In this document: positions 9,039 to 17,624 of the stretch, piece by piece
Layout: each line of letters opens with the position of its first letter
Position numbering within the stretch: position 1 is the stretch's first letter
Source of the DNA: Streptomyces sp. NBC_00154
Lineage (GTDB): Bacteria; Actinomycetota; Actinomycetes; Streptomycetales; Streptomycetaceae
Direction of reading: 5' to 3'
DNA: 64,000 nt
Assembly (NCBI RefSeq): GCF_026342835.1
Contig: NZ_JAPEMI010000003.1
Location: 124,001-188,000, forward strand
Notes under the pieces: model-generated
Database searches by the model: none
What the model was told of the DNA's origin: nothing
What the model saw: only the letters and a program-made list of their open reading frames with translations
Position numbers and translations under genes: made by a program

Positions 9039-9311
9039 AACGCTCCGTGATGCTGTGCTGGGTCGCGGCCTCCAGTACGTGAAGCAGCCGGGCCAGTCCA
9101 GGGCTGCCGCTGTGCTGCCACAGGGAGAATTCTTCGTGGTCGGCGCGGTGCGTGCCGTTGGGCGGGTAGGGGCCGGCCTTGGGCAGTGCGAGGACGAAGA
9201 GAGTCTTGGCCAGCGAGTAGACGTCGGCGCGCTCGTGTTCGCCGCTGATCGAGGCGAGCATTTCGGGTGCGATGAAGTTCGCCGGTCCCAGTTTCTCGCC
9301 GGTCCGGGTAA
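9039..9311 (-). pseudogene. Ser/Thr protein kinase gene, middle fragment (piece 2 of 3)
   Basis: This encodes the P+1 loop and C-lobe of a kinase: RTGEKLGPANFIAPEML (APE motif), then HERADVYSLAKTLFVLALP (the conserved Asp of subdomain IX). It lies between the right end of the IS3 element and the left end of the IS5 element. It joins to piece 1 after removal of the 1283-bp IS5 element and one TAA copy, giving AGLTRTGEKLGP across the junction. Confidence 0.9.
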
Positions 9312-9353
9312 CTGATCGTTTCAGAATCAGGTTCTCGTGACCGCCGGAGCCTG

Positions 9354-9713
9354 TCAGCCGTTGAGTCGCTGAAGGACCTGCGCGAACTCATCGTTCTCAA
9401 CCAGGCCGACGAGTACTTGGGTCATGTTGCTGATACCGGCATCGCGGACGATGAGACCGTCCGAGACCCAGAAGTAGCGACCTCCCAGGGCTTCCCCGCT
9501 TGCCGCCCACTTCTTCATCACAAGCTCGACCTGGGCGAGAGTGATGATGGTCGCGCTCCATCGAGAGCCGTCCGGGAGGTCGACGAAGACGTCGACGTTG
9601 TCCACGGACTCCAGATCCTCACCGGCATTCGGTACGAACGCGGCCTCGAAATGCTCTGTATGGACTCGATAGAAGGGGCCGTCCCAGGCTCCCGGCTGTC
9701 TGCTCTGACTCAT
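9354..9713 (-). CDS. Hypothetical passenger protein of the IS5 element
   Basis: A 119-aa protein starting at ATG 9713 (MSQSRQPGAWDGPFYRVHTE). The ORF stays open upstream through transposon sequence, but codon character starts at this Met. The fold is probably alpha/beta (HFEAAFVPNAGEDLESVDNV...FVDLPDGSRWSATIITLAQV). It has no HTH or catalytic motif that I recognise; it is reminiscent in size and composition of immunity-type proteins, which is only a guess. It lies wholly between the element's inverted repeats and would move with it. Confidence 0.7.
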   Translation of the reverse strand: MSQSRQPGAWDGPFYRVHTEHFEAAFVPNAGEDLESVDNVDVFVDLPDGSRWSATIITLAQVELVMKKWAASGEALGGRYFWVSDGLIVRDAGISNMTQVLVGLVENDEFAQVLQRLNG

Positions 9714-9775
9714 CAGGCGAGTTTGCCGGGCCAATCGGTCCACCTCAACCGGGATCTTCCGCCACGCTTTCGGGC

Positions 9776-10585
9776 GTGAACAGCGATCTTGTGCCCGATG
9801 ACCTGTGGACGCGCATCGCTCCGATGCTGCCGCCCCGTCCACAGCGGCGGCATCGGTATGCAGGACGACACCGGACATGCGACCGCATCGCGTTGGCAGG
9901 CATCATCTTCGTCCTGCGCACAGGTGTGACCTGGCGCGACGTGCCACGTCAGGAGGTGGGTTGCTCCGGGGTCACGGCCTGGCGCCGCCTACGGGACTGG
10001 ACCGAAGCCGGCGTCTGGCCCCGACTGCACGCTGAGATCCTTGCCGAGCTGCGGGCGGCCGGGCTGCTGGAGATGGACGACTGTGCCATCGACGGCTCGC
10101 ACGTCCGCGCCCTCAAAGGAGGAACTCACACCGGACCATCTCCCGTCGACCGGGGCCGCCCCGGCAGCAAGCACCACGTCATCGTCGACCAGCACGGCAC
10201 ACCGCTCGCGGTGTCACTGACCGGCGGCAACCGGCACGATGTCACCCAGCTGATGCCGCTCGTCGATGCCATCCCCCGCATTCGTGGCCTGCGCGGACGG
10301 CCGCGCCACCGCCCCCGGCGCCTGTTCGCCGACCGCGGCTACGACTTCGACAAGTACCGGCGACTCCTCCGGCACCGAGGGATAACTCCGAAGATCGCCC
10401 GCCGTGGTGCCCCGCATGGCTCCGGCTTGGGCAAGACCCGGTGGGTCGTAGAGCGCACCTTCGCCTGGCTTCATCAGTTCAAGCGCCTTCGTACTCGCTA
10501 CGAGATACGCGCCGACCTACATCAGGGCCTACTCGAACTCGCCTGCAGCATCATCTGCTTGAGACGACTCCGAATCTCATTCTGA
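9776..10585 (+). CDS. IS5-family transposase (DDE, IS427-like), single ORF
   Basis: A 269-aa transposase. The N-terminal DUF4096-type region (LVPDDLWTRIAPMLPPRPQR) is followed by a DDE_Tnp_1 core with CAIDGSHVRALKGG (first D), LFADRGYDFDKYR (second D) and KTRWVVERTFAWLHQFKRLR (catalytic E). Unlike many IS427 relatives it is one uninterrupted frame, so no frameshift is needed. It appears functional. The divergent passenger gene begins about 60 nt away. Confidence 0.93.
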   Translation: MNSDLVPDDLWTRIAPMLPPRPQRRHRYAGRHRTCDRIALAGIIFVLRTGVTWRDVPRQEVGCSGVTAWRRLRDWTEAGVWPRLHAEILAELRAAGLLEMDDCAIDGSHVRALKGGTHTGPSPVDRGRPGSKHHVIVDQHGTPLAVSLTGGNRHDVTQLMPLVDAIPRIRGLRGRPRHRPRRLFADRGYDFDKYRRLLRHRGITPKIARRGAPHGSGLGKTRWVVERTFAWLHQFKRLRTRYEIRADLHQGLLELACSIICLRRLRISF

Positions 10586-10594
10586 AATGATCAG

Positions 10595-11105
10595 TAAGTC
10601 CGGCCGGCATGCCTGCAATGGCCGCGATTCCGAAGTCACCGAGTGCGGGTGCGTCGTCGTACCAGAAGAGGTTGGCAGGCTTGATGTCACGGTGGAAGGT
10701 GTCTCGGTCCGCCAGGGCGGCCAGCGTCCCGGCAAGGGTCGTAATGTGCGTGACCACGTCCAGCAGCGTCGCGTCGTCTCCCAGAGCGTCATCCAGGAGT
10801 CTGGCGGGGGGCATGACGTACCACCGGGGCTGGCTGCTGTTGACGTCGTCGACGTCCCACACGGGCAGGATGCCCGGCGTGCCACTCGCCTTCTGCATGA
10901 ACAGTGCTTCGTTGTAGAAGCGCTGTCTGCGCTGATTGCTGATGCGCTCCTGAATGTGCTTGACCACGCCCCGGCGGCCGGTGCCCTTCTCTATCCCGTT
11001 GCGCAGAAAGTCCTTTGAGCGGTTGCCGGGGAGGAGAGGGCCTTCGTCCTCCCAACGGGGGGTGTCGTAGTCGCGTGTGGGTCGCTGTCGTGCTTTGTCT
11101 GGCAT
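10595..11105 (-). pseudogene. Ser/Thr protein kinase gene, 5' fragment (piece 1 of 3)
   Basis: ATG 11105 opens MPDKARQRPTRDYDTPRWED. The N-lobe and catalytic loop are present: GTGRRGVVKHIQERIS (nucleotide-binding region), FHRDIKPANLFWYDD (HRD loop), then ALGDFGIAAIAGMPAGLT (DFG), where the IS5 element interrupts the gene. The restored 470-aa Hanks-type kinase has no transmembrane segment, so it would be cytoplasmic. The break after the DFG motif must abolish activity. Confidence 0.9.
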
Positions 11106-11181
11106 GCCGAAAAGGCTAGGCGGCGGGTACCGGCTCGGGAGGTGAAATAGCCAATGTGCATAGTGGGGTCCGATCCTGAAC

Positions 11182-11721
11182 GTGCCGCCAGTTCGGCCCG
11201 GGACTTGGCCAGGACTGAGAGCTGGGTTTGAAGAGCACCCCTCGTGCGTGGCCTTGGCAGGCTCTTCGTTCCTCGTCCGTTGGGCTGGGAAGTCGGAGTG
11301 GCTGGCAGGCGGGATACGCACAGCCGCCCGTAGGGCGGGGCAACTTGAGGCGCCGGCGGTCCGCGCCATCGTGGCCCAGGCCGTCGACGAGCTCCGCCAA
11401 GGCCCACTCTTTCCCGCAGCCGACAACACCCCTGCCGAGGACAGCGACGATGCTCTGGAACGGGCGCTCACTGACACAGAGCGGCACCCCACTGACACGA
11501 CAGCGGTACAGCGCCTGGTCGACGAGATGGTCGCGGCCGGCGGAAAGCTGGGCCAGACCCCTCTCAAGCTCGCCCCGGCCTACCTGTCCGATCAGGAAGC
11601 CGCCGACACGGTCCTCGCCCCATACGCGGACGACATCGGCTGCGATCTGGAAACCATCCTCGCCACACACCGCTACGCCCTCACCGGCGACCGCCGCGCA
11701 CTGAAAGGCACCTGGATCTGA
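11182..11721 (+). CDS. Hypothetical protein, 179 aa
   Basis: A plus-strand ORF divergent from the broken kinase, with normal Streptomyces codon bias from about FEEHPSCVALAGSSFLVRWA on. It is mostly helical and acidic with no signal peptide, membrane segment or recognised motif. The start is uncertain: GTG 11182 has no obvious ribosome site, and the N-terminal 15 residues look like non-coding sequence, so the gene may be 5'-truncated. Confidence 0.45.
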   Translation: MPPVRPGTWPGLRAGFEEHPSCVALAGSSFLVRWAGKSEWLAGGIRTAARRAGQLEAPAVRAIVAQAVDELRQGPLFPAADNTPAEDSDDALERALTDTERHPTDTTAVQRLVDEMVAAGGKLGQTPLKLAPAYLSDQEAADTVLAPYADDIGCDLETILATHRYALTGDRRALKGTWI

Positions 11722-11856
11722 CACCTGCACGGCTGCGTAGAAGGCGCCTGCCCAGCACTTCAGGTCTGGTCAGCGATAGTCCGCTCAGCCACTTCGGTTC
11801 ACTCGCCGACGGCATACACTCCACCCGGGGGCAGCACGAGCGACAGGCATACCGCT

Positions 11857-13500
11857 TTGAGCGACCAGATACCGGCCATCCCGCCGCAGTCCGCGGTGGG
11901 GCGGCTCACCGTGCGTGACGTACTCGACCTGGATCTCGTGGCGCCCTGGGGCGCGGAGGTCGTGGCGGGCGCGGCCCATCTGCACCGGACGGTGCGGTGG
12001 TTGCATGTGGCCGAAGCGCTGGACGTCGGCGTGATGCTGAACGGCGGGGAGATGGTGCTCACCACCGGCCTGCTGCTGGCGGGGGACGAGCGGGCCCAGC
12101 GGGAATACGTCGAGTCGATGCAGCGGGCCGACGTGTCGGCGGTCGTCCTGGGCCTCGGCAGGGCCTTCCGGACCACGCCGGAGCCCATGCGCCGGGCCGC
12201 CGAGCGCTGCGGCGTGCCGCTGATCGTGCTGCACCGGCCCGCGCCCTTCGCGCGGCTGACCGAGGAGGTGCACTCACGGCTGGCGCACGGCAGGTTCGCC
12301 GCCCTCGACCTCTCCGACCGCGTCAGGTCCTCGCTGACCACCCTCAACGTATCGGGGGCGAAACTGCAACAGGTGCTCGACGAGATCGCCTCCTACAGCG
12401 GCTGCCCGGCCGTCCTGGTCAACCTGGCGCAGCGGGTGCTCGCCTCGGCCGGCGACAAGGGCTCGCTGAGCGAACTCCTCCGTGACTGGGACCGGGTCTC
12501 CAGGCAGGTGGCGGGACTGTCCGGCAGCGGGCCGGTCACGGTCGGTCCCGACGGCTGGATCGTGGCTTCGCTGGAGGCGCGCGGAAGGCAGTGGGGCCGC
12601 CTGGTGCTCTTCGGCTACCAGGGCTCCGAGGAGTTCGGCCAGGTGCTGGCAGCCCGCGCCGCCGAGGCCCTGGTCATGCACCGCCTGCTCGGCGACCTCG
12701 ACCGGGGCTGGGAGGACCAGGCCGCCGAGTCGCTCCTCCTCGACCTCGCCTCCGGAGCAGCCCGCCCCGAGCAGCTGCTCACCCGGGTCAGGGCTGCCGG
12801 GCTGCCGGTCAACCGGCGCACCTTCGTGCCCGTCGTCGTACGGCTCCTCGGCCACGGCCCCGACGCACGGGACGATATGCCCGAGCTTGTCGACCGTGTA
12901 CTGGCCGAGCAGCCCGGCGTCTCCGGGCTGGTGGCGCGGATCGGCGCGGCGGGCACGGCCGTGCTGCTGAGCATCCCGTGCGACCAGGACGCCGACGCCG
13001 CCGTGCACCGGTTCGCGGTGCAGGTGCACGAGGGGCTGAAGGCGAGCGACCGGGCGGGGGTCGCGGGGGCGGGGTTCGGCTGCTCGGAGCTGGACGAGGT
13101 ACGCCGGTCCTTCGTCGAGGCCGTGCATGTCGCCGACGCGGCGGTAGCCGGGCCCCCGGCGGCCCCGGTGGCGCGGCTGCGCGACGTGAGGCTGCGCGGC
13201 CTCGTACGGCTGCTGCGCGAAGAGCCGGAACTCCAGGCCTTCATCGAGCGCGAACTTGGCCCGCTGCTGCAGAACCCCGACCTGCTCGACGTCCTGCGCA
13301 CCTACCTCGACACCGGCCGCAACAAATCGCTTGCCGCGCAGATGCACCACGTCAGCCGCCCGGCCCTCTACCGGAGGCTGCAAAGCATCGAATCGCTCCT
13401 CGGTATCGAACTGGACGACTGGGAGCAGCTCACCTCGCTCTACGTCGCCCTGCTCGCCCACGAGGCACAGCGTGCGGCGGGGCCCGGGTCCTACCGCTGA
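11857..13500 (+). CDS. PucR-family transcriptional regulator of pyrimidine/hydantoin catabolism
   Basis: A 547-aa regulator starting at TTG 11857. The N-terminal PucR domain (about residues 18-135, LTVRDVLDLDLVAPWGAEVV) is followed by a GGDEF-like middle region and a C-terminal HTH_30 domain (LLDVLRTYLDTGRNKSLAAQ, then HVSRPALYRRLQSIESLLGI). It is convergent with the permease gene (26-nt gap) at the end of the adjacent catabolic operon. PucR proteins sense purine/pyrimidine metabolites, so it very likely controls the neighbouring genes. It appears intact. Confidence 0.9.
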   Translation: MSDQIPAIPPQSAVGRLTVRDVLDLDLVAPWGAEVVAGAAHLHRTVRWLHVAEALDVGVMLNGGEMVLTTGLLLAGDERAQREYVESMQRADVSAVVLGLGRAFRTTPEPMRRAAERCGVPLIVLHRPAPFARLTEEVHSRLAHGRFAALDLSDRVRSSLTTLNVSGAKLQQVLDEIASYSGCPAVLVNLAQRVLASAGDKGSLSELLRDWDRVSRQVAGLSGSGPVTVGPDGWIVASLEARGRQWGRLVLFGYQGSEEFGQVLAARAAEALVMHRLLGDLDRGWEDQAAESLLLDLASGAARPEQLLTRVRAAGLPVNRRTFVPVVVRLLGHGPDARDDMPELVDRVLAEQPGVSGLVARIGAAGTAVLLSIPCDQDADAAVHRFAVQVHEGLKASDRAGVAGAGFGCSELDEVRRSFVEAVHVADAAVAGPPAAPVARLRDVRLRGLVRLLREEPELQAFIERELGPLLQNPDLLDVLRTYLDTGRNKSLAAQMHHVSRPALYRRLQSIESLLGIELDDWEQLTSLYVALLAHEAQRAAGPGSYR

Positions 13501-13526
13501 CCCGCGCCCCGCCGCACCCGCTTTGC

Positions 13527-15086
13527 TCAGGCCTTGATGCTCTCGGTGACGTCCTCGGCGCTCTTGCTGTCCGGGGCGAGCAGGGTCAGCAGGTAGAACA
13601 CGATGAGCGACGCGGCCAGGCCCACCGCCCAGCCGTAGTCCGCGAGCGGCTTGAGGAAGGGGATCAGCCCGTCGGCCGGGAAGGGCCCCTGCTTCACACC
13701 CTTGACGACGTTGGAGTACGAGCCGCCGATGGCCAGCACACCGCCGACGACGAAGGCGACCAGCGCCCGCCAGTTCCAGCCGCCGTCGTACCAGTAGCGG
13801 CCTCCGGCCTTGTACAGGTCCTCCAGATCGAGCTTGGTGCGCCGGATGATCCAGTAATCGGCGATCAGGATGCCGGCCACGGTGCCGAGCATGCCGCCGA
13901 CCGTGCCGAGCCAGGTGAAGATGTATGCCTCGGGGCTGGAGATCAGCTTCCAGGGGAAGATGATCACACCGGCGAAGGCCGTGATCAGCGCACCGGTACG
14001 GAAGCTGATCAGCCGCGGCGCGATGTTCGACAGGTCGAAGGCCGGCGAGACGGTGTTCGCCGCGATGTTCACCGACAGGGTGGCGACCAGCACGGTGACC
14101 AGGGCGAAGAGGATTCCGGCCCAGTTGTCGAGCTTGGCGGCCAGCGCGACCGGGTCCCAGATAGCGGTGTGGTAGACGGCCTGGGAGCCGGAGGTGACCA
14201 GGACCGACAGCAGGGCGAAGGCGGTCATGGTGGTCGGCAGGCCCAGCGACTGACCCCACAGCTGCGCCTTCTGAGTGGAAGCGTAGCGGGTGAAGTCGGG
14301 GATGTTCAGCGACAGGGTCGACCAGAAGCCGATCATGCCCATCAGGGACGGGAAGAAGACCTTCCAGAAGCCGCTGCCCCAACCCAGCGCGGACGGCTGG
14401 TCCAGCAGGGTGCCGAAGCCGCCCGCCTTGACGCTGATCCACACCAGCAGGGCGATGGCGCCGACGATGACGAAGGGCGCCGCCCAGTTCTCGAAACGGC
14501 GGACCGTCTCCATACCGCGCACGATGATCGCGATCTGTATCGCCCAGAAGATGACGAACGACAGCCACTGGGTCCACGGATAACCGCCGACCAGCCCGGC
14601 ACCGGACCACCAGTCACCGAACAGCTTGCCGGCCAGCAGGAAGATGCCGGAGCCGCCGATCCACGTCTGGATGCCGAACCAGGCGCAGGCGACAGCGGCG
14701 CGGACCAGAGCGGGGAGGTTGGCGCCGCGGATGCCGAAGGCCGCGCGGGCGAAGACGGGGAACGGGATGCCGTACTTCGGACCGGCGTGGCCGGTCAGCA
14801 GCATCGGCACCAGCACGATGACGTTCGCCAGGGCGATCGTCAGGACCGCCTGCTTCCAGTCCATGCCGAGTGCGACAAGACCGGAGGCCAGGGTCCAGGA
14901 GGCGATGTTGTGGGCCATGCCGACCCAGAGGGCGGCGAAGTTGTAGGTGGTCCACTTGCGTTGGGCGAGCGGGACGGGGAGCAGGTCCTCGTTCGCGTAG
15001 GGGCCGGACGGGACCGCGTCGGCGGGGAGCTCGACGCGGCCGTCGGCCTGGGTTCTCTCAGCGGCGGATGGAGCGGTGGCAGTCAT
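13527..15086 (-). CDS. NCS1-family nucleobase/hydantoin:cation symporter
   Basis: A 519-aa integral membrane protein with about 12 hydrophobic segments. NCS1 hallmarks are visible: NEDLLPVPLAQRKWTTYNFA (N-terminal motif), WFGIQTWIGGSG (segment 3) and a final IADYWIIRRTKLDLEDLY. It imports uracil, hydantoin, allantoin or a related base with Na+ or H+; the operon argues for a pyrimidine or hydantoin. ATG 15086 was chosen (MTATAPSAAERTQ). It is the last gene of a four-gene minus-strand operon, 83 nt after the LLM oxidoreductase. Confidence 0.93.
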   Translation of the reverse strand: MTATAPSAAERTQADGRVELPADAVPSGPYANEDLLPVPLAQRKWTTYNFAALWVGMAHNIASWTLASGLVALGMDWKQAVLTIALANVIVLVPMLLTGHAGPKYGIPFPVFARAAFGIRGANLPALVRAAVACAWFGIQTWIGGSGIFLLAGKLFGDWWSGAGLVGGYPWTQWLSFVIFWAIQIAIIVRGMETVRRFENWAAPFVIVGAIALLVWISVKAGGFGTLLDQPSALGWGSGFWKVFFPSLMGMIGFWSTLSLNIPDFTRYASTQKAQLWGQSLGLPTTMTAFALLSVLVTSGSQAVYHTAIWDPVALAAKLDNWAGILFALVTVLVATLSVNIAANTVSPAFDLSNIAPRLISFRTGALITAFAGVIIFPWKLISSPEAYIFTWLGTVGGMLGTVAGILIADYWIIRRTKLDLEDLYKAGGRYWYDGGWNWRALVAFVVGGVLAIGGSYSNVVKGVKQGPFPADGLIPFLKPLADYGWAVGLAASLIVFYLLTLLAPDSKSAEDVTESIKA

Positions 15087-15169
15087 GGGCGACAGCCCCT
15101 TCGTTCGAGGCGGGGGACGTGGCTGGGTCGAACGTTTGCCGTGCGGGTGGCGGGTGAGAGGGGCTGGGG

Positions 15170-16192
15170 TCAGCCGTTGACGGCCGGGATGACCGTCGTG
15201 CCGTAGACGTCGATGGTCGACTCCTTGGCGTCCTGCATGTTGTAGAGCGCGAACTGGTCCACGCCCAGGGCCTTGAGCGCGTTGAGCTTCTCGATGTGCT
15301 GCTCGGCGGTGCCGATCAGGCAGAAGCGGTCCACGATCTCGTCCGGGACGAACGCGGTGTCCGGGTTCCCTGTGCGGCCGTGGTGCGAGTAGTCGTACCC
15401 CTGACGGGCCTTGATGTAATCCGTCAGCTCCTCCGGAACCATCGAGGAGGACTGGCCGTACTTGCTCACCAGGTCGGCCACATGGTTGCCGACCATCCCG
15501 CCGAACCAGCGGCACTGGTCACGGGCGTGGGCGAGCGCCTCGGGGGAGTCGTCCTCGGTGACATACGCGGGCGCGGCGACGCAGATCTTGACGTCCTCCT
15601 GATTGCGCCCGGCCGCCACCGCCGCGTCCTTGACCGTCTTGACCATCCACTCGGTGAGGTAGAGGTCGGCCAGCTGCAGGATGAAGCCGTCGGCCTTCTC
15701 GCCGGTCATGGCAAGGGCCTTGGGCCCGTACGCGGCCATCCACACCGGCAGCTGCGCGCCCTCCCTGATCCACGGGAACTTGATCGCCGTGCCGCTGCCG
15801 AGGTCGGCCTCGCGGCCCTCCCCGAGCTCGCGGATGACGTGCATGGCCTCCTCGATCCGGGCCAGCGTGTTGGGCTTGCGCCCGGCCACCCGCATCGCCG
15901 AGTCGCCGCGGCCGATGCCGCAGACCGTCCGGTTGCCGAACATGTCGTTCAGCGTCGCGAAGGTGGAGGCGGTGACCTCCCACGTGCGCGTGCCGGGGTT
16001 GGTGACCATCGGGCCGATAATCATGCGTTCCGTCTGGGCCAGGATCTGGCTGTAGATGACGAACGGCTCCTGCCACAGCACGGCCGAGTCGAAGGTCCAG
16101 CCATAGGTGAACCCCTGGCCTTCCGCGCGCTTCATCAGCTCGACGACACCCGAGGCCGGTGGGTCCGTCTGGAGTACGAGACCGAAATCCAT
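15170..16192 (-). CDS. LLM-class flavin/F420-dependent oxidoreductase (TIGR03842-like)
   Basis: A 340-aa luciferase-like monooxygenase-fold protein (MDFGLVLQTDPPASGVVELM; NPGTRTWEVTASTFATLNDM; GIGRGDSAMRVAGRKP). The closest known subgroup is the F420-dependent LLM proteins regularly found beside dihydropyrimidinase in actinobacteria. Its role there is not established; an oxidation or reduction of the ring or of a beta-alanine-type intermediate is inferred from context. It begins 11 nt after the dihydropyrimidinase gene stops. Confidence 0.88.
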   Translation of the reverse strand: MDFGLVLQTDPPASGVVELMKRAEGQGFTYGWTFDSAVLWQEPFVIYSQILAQTERMIIGPMVTNPGTRTWEVTASTFATLNDMFGNRTVCGIGRGDSAMRVAGRKPNTLARIEEAMHVIRELGEGREADLGSGTAIKFPWIREGAQLPVWMAAYGPKALAMTGEKADGFILQLADLYLTEWMVKTVKDAAVAAGRNQEDVKICVAAPAYVTEDDSPEALAHARDQCRWFGGMVGNHVADLVSKYGQSSSMVPEELTDYIKARQGYDYSHHGRTGNPDTAFVPDEIVDRFCLIGTAEQHIEKLNALKALGVDQFALYNMQDAKESTIDVYGTTVIPAVNG

Positions 16193-16203
16193 TGCTCTGC
16201 TCC

Positions 16204-17604
16204 CTAGATGAGGTACTGACAGGTCTCGCGGGTCTGGTACTGGCCGTGTCCGGCCCGCCCGAGATAACGGTCCTGGTCGATGATCACGGTGCCGCGTGAC
16301 AGCACCGTCTCGGACTTGCCGCGCACCTGCTTGCCCTCGTACGCCGAGTAGTCGACGTTCATGTGGTGCGTCTCGGCCGAGATCACCTGCTCGGCATTCG
16401 GGTCGTAGATGACGATGTCGGCATCCGCGCCCGGCGCGATCGTCCCCTTGCGGGGATAGAGCCCGAACATCCGGGCCGGGCTCGCGCAGGCGATATCGAT
16501 CCAGCGGCGGCGGGAGATGTGGCCGTCGATGACCGCCTGGTGGAGCAGGTCCATCCGGTTCTCGACGCCGGGGAGGCCGTTGGGGATCTTGGAGAAGTCG
16601 CCCCGCCCCAGCTCCTTCTGGCCACTGAAGCAGAAGGGGCAGTGGTCGGTCGAGACGACCTGGAGGTCGTTGGTCCGCAGGCCCTTCCACAGCTCGGCCT
16701 GGTGCTCCTTGGGGCGGAGCGGGGTGGAGCAGACGTACTTGGAGCCCTCGAAGTCCGGCTCAGCCAGGTTGTCCGTGGACAGGAACAGGTACTGCGGGCA
16801 GGTCTCGCCGAAGACGTTCAGCCCCCGGTCGCGGGCCTGCGCCAGCTCGGCGACGGCCGACGCGGCCGACACGTGTACGACGTACAGCGGCGAACCGGCC
16901 ACCTCGGCCAGCTTGATGGCCCGGTGCGTGGCCTCGGCCTCCAGCAGCTCCTTGCGGACCTCGCCGTGGTAGCGGGGGTCGGTCTTGCCGGCTGCCAGGG
17001 CCTGTTCGACCAGGACGTCGATGGCGATGCCGTTCTCGGCGTGCATCATGACGAGCCCGCCGTTGTCGGCGCCGCGCTGCATCGCCCGCAGGATCTTGCC
17101 GTCGTCGCTGTAGAAGACGCCCGGGTAGGCCATGAACAGCTTGAAGGAGGTCACGCCCTCGTCGACGAGGAGATCCATCTCCTTGAGGCTGTTCTCGGTG
17201 ACGTCCGACATGATCATGTGGAAGGCGTAGTCGATCGCGCAGTTGCCCTCCGCCTTGGCGTGCCAGGTGTCGAGGCCGCTGCGCAGGCTCTCGCCGACCG
17301 CCTGCACCGCGAAGTCCACGATCGTCGTCGTACCGCCCCACGCGGCGGCCCGGCTGCCGGTCTCGAAGGTGTCCGAGGCGGCGGTGCCGCCGAACGGCAG
17401 CTCCATGTGGGTGTGCGCGTCGATGCCGCCCGGGATGACGTACTTGCCCGTCGCGTCGATCACGGTCTCGGCCGTCCAGCCCTCGGCGACGGTGCTGCCC
17501 GTGGCAGCCAGAGCGACGACCTTCTCACCCTCGACAAGGACGTCGGCGTGGATTTCCTCGGCGGCGGTGATCACAAGCCCGCCGCGGATCAGGGTTCGGC
17601 TCAC
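16204..17604 (-). CDS. hydA: Dihydropyrimidinase / D-hydantoinase
   Basis: A 466-aa cyclic amidohydrolase that opens the dihydrouracil or hydantoin ring to the N-carbamoyl acid. Metal-site residues are visible: HTH in GGIDAHTHMELP (His64, His66), the carbamylated Lys in VTSFKLFMAY (Lys155), later His in MHAENG and VVHVSAASA, and Asp in STDHCPFC. The length is typical for the family. It lies 20 nt downstream of the ureidopropionase-type nitrilase, so the two steps are co-expressed. Confidence 0.95.
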   Translation of the reverse strand: MSRTLIRGGLVITAAEEIHADVLVEGEKVVALAATGSTVAEGWTAETVIDATGKYVIPGGIDAHTHMELPFGGTAASDTFETGSRAAAWGGTTTIVDFAVQAVGESLRSGLDTWHAKAEGNCAIDYAFHMIMSDVTENSLKEMDLLVDEGVTSFKLFMAYPGVFYSDDGKILRAMQRGADNGGLVMMHAENGIAIDVLVEQALAAGKTDPRYHGEVRKELLEAEATHRAIKLAEVAGSPLYVVHVSAASAVAELAQARDRGLNVFGETCPQYLFLSTDNLAEPDFEGSKYVCSTPLRPKEHQAELWKGLRTNDLQVVSTDHCPFCFSGQKELGRGDFSKIPNGLPGVENRMDLLHQAVIDGHISRRRWIDIACASPARMFGLYPRKGTIAPGADADIVIYDPNAEQVISAETHHMNVDYSAYEGKQVRGKSETVLSRGTVIIDQDRYLGRAGHGQYQTRETCQYLI

Positions 17605-17624
17605 TGGGAGACCCCGTCCTTCCC

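Larger units (their letters stand above)
9312..10594 (+). mobile_element. IS5-family element (IS427-like), 1283 bp, with passenger gene
   Basis: The terminal inverted repeats read CTGATCGTTTCAGAATCAGG on the left and CTGATCATTTCAGAATGAGA on the right (reverse complement). A 3-bp target duplication TAA flanks the element (9309-9311 and 10595-10597), as expected for this IS5 subgroup. It carries a transposase on the plus strand and a 119-aa unrelated gene on the minus strand, both inside the repeats. It is inserted in the activation segment of the kinase gene. Confidence 0.9.
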
